From DASRWT01 sp046728035 (GTDB lineage Bacteria > Methylomirabilota > Methylomirabilia > Rokubacteriales > CSP1-6), in the NCBI GenBank assembly GCA_046728035.1, contig JBKPDT010000075.1, forward strand, positions 1 to 13,681: a stretch of DNA of 13,681 nucleotides, written 5' to 3'. Position numbers and translations under genes: made by a program. This document shows, in pieces, positions 7,301 to 13,677 of the stretch. A model generated the notes under the pieces. It saw only the letters and a program-made list of their open reading frames with translations, had not been told where the DNA came from and searched no databases. Every line of letters begins with the position of its first letter. Within the stretch, counting starts at the first letter, position 1.

Positions 7301-8226
7301 AGGAGGAGCTCGCGGGCAAGCGCAAGCGACGGGCGGATCTCGATCGCATCAACGCGGAGCACTCGGGCGCGACCAAGGAGATCGCCATCCTGAGCCCAGC
7401 CCCCGCCGCCGTGCTTCAGGCCGACGTCGAGGCGCGCATTCATCTCGGCGGCGTCCCCGCCTCCTACCTCGGGCTCGGCAAGGACGAGCAGCAGCGCGTC
7501 TTCATCTTCCTGAACGGCGAGCAGATCCCGCCCAAGTCGCTCGTGCTGGGGCGCGCCGGCACGGGGGCCGGGGGCGCGGATCACGCCGGCGACCTGGACC
7601 TCGGGCGGCTGCCCGGGTTCGACGCGACCGCGGGCCTTTTTCAGGGAGCCGGCGCGACTATTCGCGTGCCGAACGGCTCGTCGAACCCACCGGCGGCGGG
7701 GGCGGGAGCAGCGGCGGGGCCAGCGGCGTCAAAGGGCGCCGGGTTCGGGAAGCCGGCGGGCATGGCGCTCAGCCGGCGCACCACCAGGCCCAGCGGTGCC
7801 AGCAAGCCCGTCGGCACCAGCTTCGCGTTGACGAACTTCCGGCCCGGCCGCACCATGACGGGCTCGCAGATCCGCGACCTGCGCGCCGGGCTTGGCGACG
7901 GGACGGACATCACCTTCACGATCGCGCTCGAGGAGCTGAACGAAGGCGCCAACACGCTCACCGTGCTGGTCGTGGACCGCGGCGGCCGGCGGTACCAGCA
8001 GGTCGTGAGCTTCGGCGTCGTCGCGCCGCCCAAGCCCAAGCCCGGGAGCCCGGCCGGCATCCTGCTGCCACGGCCCGGCGGGAAGACCGGCGGCCGCGCC
8101 ACGCCCGCGCCGACCAAGCCCGCCGTCGGCCTCGGCGTCAGCCGCGCCCAGCTGCAGGCCGCCGTGAAGCGCGGGAAGAAGTACGTCGCGGATCAGGGCA
8201 AGCGGAACCTCACCGACTTCCGGTAA
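4351..8226 (+). CDS. Large unrecognised protein (1291 aa): Gly/Ala-rich N-terminus, helical core, C-terminal Ig-like module
   Basis: I do not recognise this protein. There is no signal peptide and no clear transmembrane helix. Residues about 30-215 alternate small and apolar residues in strand-like runs (AVGAQAKAQAAAGIEAGLGL, EVHVAAAAMAYASITIAG, VDAGLGLAAGVGFSARAGAG), suggesting stacked or amphipathic beta strands. Residues about 220-1000 are mainly helical, with a strong charged coiled coil at 748-800 (KWEKDLEKALAEL... AQDIADLVKEIARLIGE) and a beta hairpin near 914-940. Residues 1009-1067 (EIAILSPAPAAVLQADVEA, then RVFIFLNGEQIPP) and 1180-1225 (ITFTIALEELNEGANTLTVL) look like two halves of an Ig-like fold, separated by about 85 Gly/Ala/Ser/Pro-rich residues. 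The tail is Pro-rich, then basic. Only one Cys (279) is apparent. It heads a two-gene unit with the HExxH protein 4 nt downstream. Codon use and GC match the neighbours, so it is a settled gene. A scaffold, surface or injected protein are all possible. Confidence 0.75.
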   Translation: MPGVNLDQPLLGAGASAKNDWAGASAATALTFTGQAQFKRGVNVVIGLSALATADAGLARFVAATVRGNAFAEAQASLQLQLPLNLFDRFGLAVGAQAKAQAAAGIEAGLGLKIGDFIQLVRENPEALGLPLELILLLLEEVDISGIVEVHVAAAAMAYASITIAGNVIDQPGRPAGFYYTVDAGLGLAAGVGFSARAGAGFRDFRHFYGRAVDRTVDMTLANVAALLPPGQPAAAAILDALGPVAKTAFRTAYEIGQYIAVNKPGTSEADALTLANHCVGMVLEEAQRFLFHRLLQTGLADVERFVTRDVPSLGAGVWDGLKLKREALAAALYAMPAEPFEPSTANIDYWRGLFAKGTDLVGALPGPLGEKLTRGFALAFAAAELLLEAVRSRVNQPQAYVIVVGLGRINAEQAFGGPLPRQPADPIKRLINTMLGKTPATRNLDYADLIQFLASEAVLDSLRAAFPQIAQYVAIFQTPLAAATANEVLRAFLQNRQAFLPDANGHINPQRTLQVLLEAIDGFVTREVNAQLLQLIDREITDPNVRLYFIEVLLGALNFTKDVAFRTVLDWQKPGLDKDAFTEALASVMTMMLGRSLVITGDIFMAAVLEHMQTAFGHAANRLDRSPSPFQRIGIAPSPELKDLFATTLRIGGEVFAPLPEDTRTRLRHILYQVMEPLPAVGQRAFADELRDQFFIPNQDHLDELTDELLDISRRRFGLFAEKVLGAAADLVLDVIQEFIEDALATILKWEKDLEKALAELAQDIADLVKEIARLIGEVEAAFRDAADRLDHLLETLASSTLRAQLRSNIAREITSRARSELRRNDLYKNLPLKELKDFAEDLLADAVRDIVGSPLLDPVFDAIGAVAGVLDDVLDDVRGLDPTHPLGPQILDLLLDRIEDAVRDHFGSGKPHVDVAFTINYEFFGEHSVTIRLGRIDVPLSTFLGLIRDAVDALDFYETALTQAATALRDAFEQQFGLEAKQEELAGKRKRRADLDRINAEHSGATKEIAILSPAPAAVLQADVEARIHLGGVPASYLGLGKDEQQRVFIFLNGEQIPPKSLVLGRAGTGAGGADHAGDLDLGRLPGFDATAGLFQGAGATIRVPNGSSNPPAAGAGAAAGPAASKGAGFGKPAGMALSRRTTRPSGASKPVGTSFALTNFRPGRTMTGSQIRDLRAGLGDGTDITFTIALEELNEGANTLTVLVVDRGGRRYQQVVSFGVVAPPKPKPGSPAGILLPRPGGKTGGRATPAPTKPAVGLGVSRAQLQAAVKRGKKYVADQGKRNLTDFR

Positions 8227-8230
8227 CGCT

Positions 8231-8863
8231 ATGGCCCGAATCGACACCGTCAACCGCGAGCCCACGCCGATTCAGGCAGCCGCCTACGGGACGGCGGATC
8301 TCCTCCTGGCCGGCGGGCCCGGCACCGGCCCGCTGGTGCCCCCGGGAAAGTACACGACGAAGTGGATCCAGATCGCCACCTTGAAAAGGGCTAAGCCAGG
8401 CAAGGACTGGGCCATCGCGGCCGACGTCATCGATCGCTTCCTCGCGATCAAGTCAGGGCAGAAGCTGGTGGACGAGATCACTCCCCTCCTCAAGCGCGAG
8501 GGGGCGCGGGCCGCCAAGATCGATGTCCACTTCACGGACCACGCGGACTTCCCGGGGGAGGGCCGCGGGGACGCCGCCGGATACTTCGGGCCCGACGAGC
8601 CCGGCGAGCCCCTCTACGACGTCTACGTCCAGTGGGAAAAGAACATGCGCGCCAGCGAGTTCATCAAGCCTCCGCTCCAGAACCTCCGCGCGGGGAAGTC
8701 CCGCATGGCGCACTCGCTCTTTCACGAAATCCTGCACGTCTGGTTCATTCACGCCCACCCGGGAGAAGGGACGGGGCACGTCGGCGAGAGAATGCACCCC
8801 GAGTTCGGAAAGCGGCTGGACGCGGCGACCAAGGACCTGGAGAAAGTCGACAAGAGGCCGTAA
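8231..8863 (+). CDS. HExxH-motif putative zinc metallopeptidase
   Basis: The 210-residue product carries HEILHVWFIHAHPGEGTGH at residues 165-183. H165, E166 and H169 form a gluzincin/minigluzincin-type HExxH centre: two zinc-binding His and a catalytic Glu. H174, H176, E179 or H183 could be the third ligand; the spacing is not that of metzincins (HExxHxxGxxH). The N-terminal half has a Pro/Gly-rich stretch (LLLAGGPGTGPLVPPGKY), then a helical region, and an acidic DHADFPGEGRGDAAGYFGP segment. No signal peptide, membrane segment or Cys. The ATG at 8231 lies 4 nt after the stop of the 1291-residue gene, with no Shine-Dalgarno, so translation is probably coupled. A role in processing or releasing the large partner, or acting as its active payload, is inferred. 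The family is not one I can name. Confidence 0.7.
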   Translation: MARIDTVNREPTPIQAAAYGTADLLLAGGPGTGPLVPPGKYTTKWIQIATLKRAKPGKDWAIAADVIDRFLAIKSGQKLVDEITPLLKREGARAAKIDVHFTDHADFPGEGRGDAAGYFGPDEPGEPLYDVYVQWEKNMRASEFIKPPLQNLRAGKSRMAHSLFHEILHVWFIHAHPGEGTGHVGERMHPEFGKRLDAATKDLEKVDKRP

Positions 8864-8901
8864 GGAGCCGTAGAAGACACCCACGCGACCATGACGCCCG
8901 G

Positions 8902-9038
8902 TCACTCGCCTTTGCTGCGTCGATCGTAGGAGATGGCATAGGCGGCCGACCGGGCCAGCAGGATCGGATCGGCCGAGAGATCGATCCCGTCCGTCCTATT
9001 GGTGGGATCGAAGATCAGGCGCCGCTCGTCGGCCGCGC
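8902..9038. repeat. Source copy of the dispersed 135/137-bp repeat
   Basis: This segment, the 3' end of the catalase gene including its stop codon, recurs at 1456-1590 with a handful of substitutions and one 2-base gap, in the same orientation. Similarity begins exactly at the stop codon and ends at GGCCGCGC, where the other copy switches into DUF899 sequence. There are no flanking inverted repeats or target-site duplications that would mark a mobile element. Confidence 0.8.
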
Positions 9039-9843
9039 TCGTCGGGGAGATGCCGGTGACTTCCAGTCGCCCCAGCTCGATCACGGGCCGACCCTCAGGC
9101 CACAGGGCGGTGACATCGTCCGTCGGGTCGCCGGCCTCGGCCAGTTGCAGGAGCAGCCGGAACGCCACCGGGCCGGTCCGCAGCCGGGCTTCCAGCTCCT
9201 CGCGCAGGAAGCTCGGGCTTCGCTTGCCCGCATCGTCAGGGGAGAGAAAGGCCTCGCCAACCTCCGGCACGAATCGATAGCGGCCGAATCGGCTCGTGCC
9301 ATCGGTGGCGGTGAAGCGGAAGGCGTGCTCGGCATGATAGCTCGTCTGCGCATAGCTGGCCGGCACCGGCCTCTTCATCAGGCGCTCGACGAAGGCGCGT
9401 CCGGCCGGATGGCCGGCGAGAAAGCGCGGAAGCGCATCGGGGTCGGGCCGGCCGCTGGCCGGATCGGGGAGCTGAGCCCGAAGGAACTCGAGGAGCTCCT
9501 CGGGCGTCCGCGCGATGAACCCTTCGATGGAGTTGGCGAGGATGTCGGCGCTTTTGCCGTCGGAGAGCTGAAACTTGACCGCCATCGAGCGCACGTTGGG
9601 AGCACCATCGTGCACGTCGGGGTTCCCGTTCGAATTGGCGAACCGGACGAGGGTCGGCACGGGTTGACCGGTGAAATGCGGCGCCCGAGTGACCCGGGGA
9701 GCCTCCGCCGAACCGCGAAACGTTCCCGAGCAGACCAGGCCCTTGGCGTGGACGGGACGGAAGCCGGGATGGGGGCCGGCCAGCATCCTCATGGTGTCGA
9801 CGATCTGACGGATGACGGGTTCCGGTGTGGCGGATGTGGTCAT
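8902..9843 (-). CDS. Catalase-related peroxidase (small catalase-core heme protein)
   Basis: A 313-residue protein matching the small catalase-core family (SrpA-like), shorter than monofunctional catalases (about 480-750). The distal heme side shows H32 in PVHAKGLVCSGTF, followed by VRFANSNGNPDVHDGAPNVR and SMAVKFQL, the family's equivalent of the catalase 'GNP..D.....RGMAVKF' block. The proximal heme ligand is Y302 in RSAAY (residues 298-302), the catalase R-x3-Y motif, preceded by IFDPTNRTDGI. Proteins of this type usually reduce hydrogen or organic peroxides with weak catalase activity. No signal peptide, so cytoplasmic. The ATG at 9841-9843 has an excellent Shine-Dalgarno AAGGAGG (plus-strand 9851-9857) 7 nt upstream. 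It lies 56 nt downstream of the cyclase-hydrolase gene on the same strand with no obvious promoter between, so the two are probably co-transcribed. Its last 137 bases recur as a pseudogene at 1456-1590. Confidence 0.85.
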   Translation of the reverse strand: MTTSATPEPVIRQIVDTMRMLAGPHPGFRPVHAKGLVCSGTFRGSAEAPRVTRAPHFTGQPVPTLVRFANSNGNPDVHDGAPNVRSMAVKFQLSDGKSADILANSIEGFIARTPEELLEFLRAQLPDPASGRPDPDALPRFLAGHPAGRAFVERLMKRPVPASYAQTSYHAEHAFRFTATDGTSRFGRYRFVPEVGEAFLSPDDAGKRSPSFLREELEARLRTGPVAFRLLLQLAEAGDPTDDVTALWPEGRPVIELGRLEVTGISPTSAADERRLIFDPTNRTDGIDLSADPILLARSAAYAISYDRRSKGE

Positions 9844-9899
9844 GTGCGCGCCTCCTTCGTGCCGACCATCCTCTTGACCCGTCTTCTGGACTACGGAAT

Positions 9900-11327
9900 C
9901 TAGCCGGCCAGAAACGCCCGGGTCTGCTGCAGGAACTGGCCGAAGGCCGGCTCGGTCTCGAGGAACAGGTGGTTGCGGCCCTCCAGGGGGACGAACCGCG
10001 CGCCTGGGATGCCGGCGGCCATGCGGCGACCAGCGTCGAACGGGACACGCGCGTCGTCACGGGCGTGCAGCACGAGCGTCGGCACGCGCACCTGTGGGAG
10101 GAGCGCGGTGACGTCGGTCTCGCCGCTGGCCGCGTAGATTCGCGCGGCGATCTCTCCTGATACCGTGGTCCGCTGCAGCTCGTTGTACCAGTCGGCCTGC
10201 TCCTTGGTCCCGCCGGGTATGAACTGGGAGGTGAAGAGCTGCCGGAATGCCGGGTTCTCCTTGCCCCAGCCCACGCGCATCAGCGTCAGCATGGCGGCAT
10301 CTTCTTCCTTCTCGGCCGCGCTGCGGGCGCGCTTGTTCCAGCCCACCGCGAAGCCGCCGTAGAGGATGAGATGCGATACCCGCTCGGGATGGCGCACCGC
10401 GTACGTGATCGCGACCGGGCACCCCTGGGAGATCCCGAGCAGCGCGAACCGCGTGAGGTTCGCGGCGTCGACCACCGTCTCCAGATCCCTCACGAAGGCG
10501 TCGAACGAGATCTCGTCGACGGTCCGGTCCGACAGCCCGTTGCCGCGAGTGTCGTAGCGGATCATCGTGTGGTCCTTCGTGAGCTCCCGATAGAGATGCC
10601 GCCAGATCGGGCTCTCGAGATCGAATTCCAGATGGGTCATCCAGTTGCCCGTCTTCATCAGGGGCGGCCCCTGGCCGATCATCGAGAAGGCGAGCTGGAC
10701 TCCGTCGGGCGCGGTGCAGAACCGGATCTCCTGCTTCAGGTCGACGGCGTTAGCGGCGGTCACGCCCGGTCCGGCGCCGCGATCCACGGGCGCGATCGCG
10801 AACACGTCCACCGGCCGCGCGATGTTCTTCAAGGTGCGCGGGCCCAGCGCCTGGAACTCCGCCTTGATCGCGCGGCTCACCTGGTCGAACACCTGACGGG
10901 AGATGCAGATGCCGCCGGGCTCCGCGATTCCCTCGAGCCGGGCCGCCACGTTGATGCCGTCGCCGTAGATCCGGCTCTCATCGTGAATGACGTCACCCAG
11001 GTTGATGCCGATGCGGAAGAGCATGCGGCGCGCCTCGGGGATCCCCTCGTTGCGGGTCGCCATGATGGTCTGGATCTCGACCGCGCACTCGGTCGCGCTG
11101 ATCACGCTCGGAAACTCGGCCAGGATACCGTCGCCGGCCGTGTCGATGATGCGACCGCCGTAGCGGTCGACCAGCGGCAGGATCGCCGCCTGATGCCCCT
11201 TGAGGTCACGGACCGTCGCGGCCTCATCTTCCCCCATGAGCCGGCTGTAGCCGGCGATGTCGGCGGCGAGGATAGCGGCCAGGCGGCGCTTCATCGAGGT
11301 CGAGGGGGTGTCGTCCATGGCCGTCAT
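9900..11327 (-). CDS. Class III adenylate/guanylate cyclase fused to an alpha/beta hydrolase
   Basis: A 475-residue cytoplasmic fusion. Residues 12-180 are a class III nucleotide cyclase: metal-binding D23 (LAADIAGYSRLMG) and D66 (IIDTAGDGILAEF), transition-state pair N126/R130 (GDGINVAARLEG), ending in the usual TLKNIARPVDVFAI. The position of the purine-binding Lys is Asp62, as in a bacterial subgroup, so ATP versus GTP preference is uncertain. Residues 200-475 are an alpha/beta hydrolase: YDTRGNGLSD, nucleophile S300 in GISQG, acid D424/D425 (LHARDDARVPF), base H453 (GRNHLFLE). This fusion type is known, with the hydrolase perhaps acting as a ligand sensor. The ATG at 11325-11327 is chosen for its GGAG (plus-strand 11334-11337), 6 nt upstream; a longer open frame has no such support. 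It diverges from the cNMP-binding SulP gene and precedes the catalase gene. Confidence 0.85.
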   Translation of the reverse strand: MTAMDDTPSTSMKRRLAAILAADIAGYSRLMGEDEAATVRDLKGHQAAILPLVDRYGGRIIDTAGDGILAEFPSVISATECAVEIQTIMATRNEGIPEARRMLFRIGINLGDVIHDESRIYGDGINVAARLEGIAEPGGICISRQVFDQVSRAIKAEFQALGPRTLKNIARPVDVFAIAPVDRGAGPGVTAANAVDLKQEIRFCTAPDGVQLAFSMIGQGPPLMKTGNWMTHLEFDLESPIWRHLYRELTKDHTMIRYDTRGNGLSDRTVDEISFDAFVRDLETVVDAANLTRFALLGISQGCPVAITYAVRHPERVSHLILYGGFAVGWNKRARSAAEKEEDAAMLTLMRVGWGKENPAFRQLFTSQFIPGGTKEQADWYNELQRTTVSGEIAARIYAASGETDVTALLPQVRVPTLVLHARDDARVPFDAGRRMAAGIPGARFVPLEGRNHLFLETEPAFGQFLQQTRAFLAG

Positions 11328-11333
11328 CTTTTT

Positions 11334-11337
11334 CTCC
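11334..11337 (-). promoter_or_regulatory. Shine-Dalgarno that fixes the cyclase start
   Basis: GGAG on the minus strand (CTCC on the plus strand), 6 nt before the ATG at 11327. It favours the start giving MTAMDD; the internal ATG 9 bases later and the upstream extension to 11534 lack a comparable site. Confidence 0.55.
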
Positions 11338-11393
11338 AAGTAGGACAAGGTCTGGCGTGCAACCTCCGCTATGGTAACGCGACTAGATCGTTG

Positions 11394-11422
11394 TTGACAC
11401 TCCCCAGGCGCCGCACCATCCT
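11394..11422 (+). promoter_or_regulatory. Candidate sigma70 promoter for the SulP gene
   Basis: A perfect TTGACA -35 box at 11394-11399 is followed, after 17 bp, by CATCCT (11417-11422), matching 3 of 6 positions of the -10 consensus. Transcription would begin near 11429, after the TTG at 11422 and before the GTG at 11467, which supports the GTG as the true start. It lies in the divergent spacer shared with the cyclase gene. Confidence 0.5.
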
Positions 11423-11456
11423 TGCACAGCGCCAACGAGACGCCAGGGTTCGGCGC

Positions 11457-11461
11457 AGGAG
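11457..11461 (+). promoter_or_regulatory. Shine-Dalgarno that fixes the SulP start
   Basis: AGGAG lies 5 nt before the GTG at 11467. The upstream in-frame TTG at 11422 has no Shine-Dalgarno and falls inside the candidate -10 box. Confidence 0.6.
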
Positions 11462-11466
11462 CGAAC

Positions 11467-13677
11467 GTGTCGACCATTCGCGGTGAGGTGGTGGGTGGCG
11501 TCACCGCCGCCATCTTGGGCATCCCGACCAGCATCGGCTATGGCGTGCTCGCCCTCCACGCGCTCGGCGATCAGTACGTCTCTCACGCCATCCTCGCCGG
11601 CCTCTATGGCGCGACCCTCGTGCCGCTGGCGGCGCTCGCGCTCGGATACCGCGGCGCGACGATCTACGCGCCGCGGAGCATCCTCGCCTTGCTGCTGGGC
11701 GCGGTCGTGCTGCAGACGATCGCACCCGCGGCGGCCCCCGGTGGTAGCGCGTGGAGCGTCGAGCAGACGCTGACCCTTCTCTTCCTCGTCATCCTGCTGG
11801 CCGGGGTGTTTCAGGCGCTGATCGGCGCGCTCGGCGCCGGCACCCTGATCAAGTACATCCCCGCCCCGGTGATGGCGGGATTCCAGAACGCGGTGGCTCT
11901 CCTGATCCTGATCGCGCAGCTCGGCACGCTGACGGGGGCGCCGCCCGACGTCTCGCCGGCGCAGATCGGCCGATACCTCTCGGCCGTGCAGCCCCTTACC
12001 CTCGCGATCGGCCTCGGCACGGCGGTCGTGATCTGGCGGATGCGGCGGCTGTCGGCGCGGGTGCCGCCGGTGATCGTCGGGCTGGTCGCCGGAACCGGCG
12101 CGTACTACGCGCTCGCCTTTCTCGGCTACGGGGAAAGCCTGGGGCGAGTGGTGGGGCCCATGCCGCAGGCGGTCCCCGCTCCCACCTACCTCGCCGGCTT
12201 CCTCGCGCTGCCGGACCAGCCGGCGCTCTGGGCCATGCTGCCCGGCTTGACCGGCGCGGCGGTCAGCCTAGCCGTGGTCGCATCGCTCGACACCCTGCTC
12301 TGCGCGAAGACGCTGGACGGCGTCACCGGGCGGAAGGCGGGCGGGAGCCACGAGCTGCTCCGGCTCGGGCTCGCGAACGCGGTGGCCGCATGCTTCGGGA
12401 GCCTCCTGGCGGGGATCAACCTGGGCAGCAGCATGGCGAATCACCGGGCGGGCGGGCGCAGGGCGCTCTCCGCCGCCGTCGCCGCGCTGACCGTCCTGGC
12501 GGTCGCGCTCTTCGCCGGCCCCCTCATCGCGCTGCTGCCGCGCGTGGTCATCGCCGGCACGCTGATCGTCGTCGCGTTCGAGCTGGTGGATCGCTGGAGC
12601 GTACGACTGCTCCGCGACCTGGTGTCGCGGCGCATCGCCGATTGGCGGATGCCCGCCCTCGATCTCTTCGTGGTCGTCCTCGTGGCCACCGTCACGATCG
12701 CGCTGAACCTGATGGCCGCCGTGGCCGTCGGGGTCTTCATCGCGGTCGCGTCCTTCCTCCTGCGCATGAGCCGGTCGGTGGTCCGCCGCAGCTACCGGGG
12801 CGATGTGGTGCGCTCGCATCGGACGCGCGCGCCGGCGCTGATGGACCTCCTCGCCAGCGAGGGCCGGCGCATCGTCGTGTTCGAGCTCGATGGCCCCCTC
12901 TTCTTCGGCACCGCCGAGGACCTGGCGAACCGCGTCGAGGCCATCCTCCGCGAGGGCGCGTACGTGGTGATCCTCGACCTCCGGCGCGTGAACGACATCG
13001 ATAGCACCGGCGGGCGGATCCTCGCGCAGGCGTGCGACCGCATCCGTCACGAGAAGAAACACCTCCTGCTGAGCCACCTCGACGCGAACCCCGCCGTAGC
13101 CCGCGCGCTCCGGGCGCTGGGCGTGCACGCGTCCGTCGGGCCCGCCGCGATCTTCCCCGACACCGACACCGCCCTCGAGCACGGGGAGAATCTGGTCATC
13201 GAGACCCTCCGGGTGGAAAGCGCGGCGGGCGAGGAGCTCCCGGTCAACCGGCTGCCGGCCCTCGAAGGCCTCACCCGCGAGGACTGCGCCGTCGTCGCGG
13301 CTCTGCTCGTCCGCCGCCGCTATCGCGCCGGCGAGGTGGTCGTCAAGGAAGGGAACCAGGACCGCTCGCTCTTCTTGATCGCCAAAGGCACCGCCAGCGT
13401 GAAGATCGACGTGGCGGGGCCGAACCGGTCGAAGCGCCTGGCGACCTTCTCGCCCGGCACCGTCTTCGGCGAGGTGGCGCTGCTCGACAAGCAGCCGCGC
13501 TCGGCCACGGTCATCGCCGACGAGGACCTCGTGTGCTACGAGCTGTCCGAGGACGGCTTCCATGGACTGACGAGCCTCCATCCGCGCATCGCCATCCACC
13601 TGCTCATGAACCTTGGCGCGGAGCTGAGCCGTCGGCTCCGACGGTCCACGGCCACGGTGTCGCAGCTGGAGAGCTGA
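11467..13677 (+). CDS. SulP-family anion transporter with STAS and cyclic-nucleotide-binding domains
   Basis: A 736-residue inner-membrane protein. Residues 1-430 form the SulP/SLC26 transport domain: TM1 begins almost at once (EVVGGVTAAILGIPTSIGYG), followed by the TM3-like APRSILALLLGAVVLQ and the late LLAGINLGSSMANHRAGGRR and LPRVVIAGTLIVVAFELVD segments. Residues 469-575 are a STAS domain (IVVFELDGPLFFG; IDSTG at 511-515 marks the possible phospho-Ser/Thr). Residues 593-725 are a cyclic-nucleotide-binding domain: RRYRAGEVVVKEGNQDRSLF, then the phosphate-binding cassette FGEVALL with G668, E669 and R678-S679-A680, all intact, so cAMP or cGMP binding is likely. Substrates of the family include sulfate, bicarbonate, chloride and dicarboxylates; the one here cannot be told. 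The GTG at 11467 is preferred (AGGAG and promoter position); TTG at 11422 would add 15 residues. The divergent neighbour makes a cyclic nucleotide, a likely regulator. Confidence 0.88.
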   Translation: MSTIRGEVVGGVTAAILGIPTSIGYGVLALHALGDQYVSHAILAGLYGATLVPLAALALGYRGATIYAPRSILALLLGAVVLQTIAPAAAPGGSAWSVEQTLTLLFLVILLAGVFQALIGALGAGTLIKYIPAPVMAGFQNAVALLILIAQLGTLTGAPPDVSPAQIGRYLSAVQPLTLAIGLGTAVVIWRMRRLSARVPPVIVGLVAGTGAYYALAFLGYGESLGRVVGPMPQAVPAPTYLAGFLALPDQPALWAMLPGLTGAAVSLAVVASLDTLLCAKTLDGVTGRKAGGSHELLRLGLANAVAACFGSLLAGINLGSSMANHRAGGRRALSAAVAALTVLAVALFAGPLIALLPRVVIAGTLIVVAFELVDRWSVRLLRDLVSRRIADWRMPALDLFVVVLVATVTIALNLMAAVAVGVFIAVASFLLRMSRSVVRRSYRGDVVRSHRTRAPALMDLLASEGRRIVVFELDGPLFFGTAEDLANRVEAILREGAYVVILDLRRVNDIDSTGGRILAQACDRIRHEKKHLLLSHLDANPAVARALRALGVHASVGPAAIFPDTDTALEHGENLVIETLRVESAAGEELPVNRLPALEGLTREDCAVVAALLVRRRYRAGEVVVKEGNQDRSLFLIAKGTASVKIDVAGPNRSKRLATFSPGTVFGEVALLDKQPRSATVIADEDLVCYELSEDGFHGLTSLHPRIAIHLLMNLGAELSRRLRRSTATVSQLES

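Noticed and set aside
4336..7584. A 1082-codon open frame on the minus strand opposite the giant gene
   Set aside because: Its product is a monotonous G/E/V/A/R-rich string with no domain pattern, as expected opposite a GC-rich gene with strong third-base bias. The plus-strand frame has clear helix, coiled-coil and Ig-like features, and an ATG with a TATAAT before it.
6600..8384. A 594-codon plus-strand frame overlapping the end of the giant gene and the start of the peptidase gene
   Set aside because: Arg/Pro/Gly-rich, without recognisable motifs; a frame shadow of the two real genes.
8864..8901. Terminator between the peptidase gene and the converging catalase gene
   Set aside because: Only a 4-bp GACC/GGTC stem is visible and there is no T-run; not enough to call.
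8632..9903. A 423-codon plus-strand frame across the catalase gene
   Set aside because: It lies opposite a gene with clear catalase motifs and a strong Shine-Dalgarno, and its own sequence shows no family pattern.
11328..11393. Promoter for the cyclase-hydrolase gene on the minus strand
   Set aside because: Only weak -10-like words (for example TACCAT) without a matching -35 at proper spacing; one must exist, but I cannot place it.
12268..13599. A 443-codon minus-strand frame opposite the SulP gene
   Set aside because: The plus strand carries unmistakable SulP, STAS and cNMP-binding motifs throughout; the opposite frame is a shadow.
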